Positions 63,756 to 64,000 of a stretch of 64,000 bases of DNA are shown one piece after another. The position numbers and the translations under genes are program-made. The stretch is from Candidatus Nanopelagicales bacterium (GTDB taxonomy: Bacteria; Actinomycetota; Actinomycetes; S36-B12). Within the stretch, counting starts at the first letter, position 1, and each line of letters begins with the position of its first letter. The notes under the pieces are model-generated. The model was not told the DNA's origin and did not search any database. It saw only the letters and a program-made list of their open reading frames with translations. Location: NCBI GenBank assembly GCA_030827125.1, contig JAURFD010000008.1:52797-116796 (forward strand), in the 5' to 3' direction.

Positions 63756-64000
63756 CTATTCGGGGGCGGTGAGCTCCCAGGTCTCGCCGGAGACCCGCAG
63801 CGGAATCCCGGAGCGGCCGCGGGGGCCGAGCTTCACGCCGAGCACCTGGTGCAACTGGATCGTGTTGATGTCGAAGCCGAGGCGCGAGGCCGCCATGTAG
63901 AGACGCCACACCCGAGCCGTTGGCAGGCCGGCCTCTTGGACGCAGGCATCCCAATTGCGCTCGAGGTTCTCGCACCAGTGCTTGAGCGTGAGCGCGTAGT
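63756..64000 (-). CDS. Cyclopropane-fatty-acyl-phospholipid synthase, C-terminal end
   Basis: Only the last 81 residues are in the window. The sequence YALTLKHWCENLERNWDA, then RVWRLYMAASRLGF and INTIQLHQVLGVKL, matches the C-terminus of SAM-dependent cyclopropane or methylated fatty acid synthases, which modify unsaturated membrane lipids. The final 20 residues (LRVSGETWELTAPE) form a short extension. The stop codon lies in a small hairpin (CGCCCC/GGGGCG). Confidence 0.85.
   Translation of the reverse strand, partial: YALTLKHWCENLERNWDACVQEAGLPTARVWRLYMAASRLGFDINTIQLHQVLGVKLGPRGRSGIPLRVSGETWELTAPE

Overview
This is a 64 kb chromosomal segment of a high-GC actinobacterium (Actinomycetota). 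The evidence is its gene content: IdeR with all metal ligands, LytR-CpsA-Psr, GpgS, GroEL with CIRCE sites, and the families TIGR03089, DUF3263, DUF3027, DUF2771 and DUF2530. Gene order recalls two Mycobacterium blocks: accD-birA-PH-cyclase-gtrA-purK-purE-acyl-CoA dehydrogenase on the left, and XPB helicase/helicase-associated protein-csp-DUF3027-MFS-serC-citA-pdxH on the right. I cannot name a genus. No tRNA, rRNA, insertion sequence or CRISPR array was recognised, and no gene-free stretch exceeds 300 bp.

Layout. 1-11.2 kb: acyl-CoA carboxylase beta (cut by the window edge) divergent from biotin ligase, a PH-domain/adenylate cyclase pair, GtrA, purK-purE-CoA-binding operon, UDP-glucose dehydrogenase, an acyl-CoA dehydrogenase/thioesterase pair, a glycosyltransferase and a membrane-anchored methyltransferase. 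11.3-20.8 kb: cell envelope genes (LCP ligase, PGRP-SpoIID protein), a TIGR03089 gene coupled to a small nonapeptide-repeat protein, CPBP protease, potassium channel, DUF3263, DinB and GpgS. 20.8-23.7 kb: HrcA-type groEL control region, groEL, DUF2461 and a cupin. 23.7-43.1 kb: an accessory island for an N-methylated compound. 43.1-50.4 kb: XPB helicase and its partner, separated by a divergent M20 peptidase/GNAT/N-succinylamino acid racemase set. 50.4-64 kb: mostly core genes, ending in ideR, a CstR-like repressor, an SDR, a HypA-like protein and a partial cyclopropane synthase.

The island is the most interesting part. It holds a class III aminotransferase, a BetI-like TetR regulator, an acyl-CoA dehydrogenase overlapping an ADP-forming acyl-CoA synthetase, a betaine-type Rieske oxygenase, a complete PotABCD-type transporter, and two FAD/GcvT demethylases flanking a trimethylamine-dehydrogenase-like flavoprotein. 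Four related 16-bp sites (CTGA...TCAG) lie in the intergenic regions of the aminotransferase, tetR/dehydrogenase and transporter, so the parts probably form one regulon for uptake and stepwise demethylation of a betaine. The Rieske reductase is not in the window. An AbiEi/DUF559-like gene sits inside the island between two 67-bp palindromic elements that look like a duplicated intergenic region.

Expression signals are unusually readable. At least 17 genes start exactly 6 nt after a TANNNT -10 box, as expected for leaderless transcripts. Several divergent pairs have back-to-back -10 boxes, and accD/birA share a single 7-bp one. This signature fixed many start codons, and it exposed a 29-residue membrane protein gene at 53215-53304.
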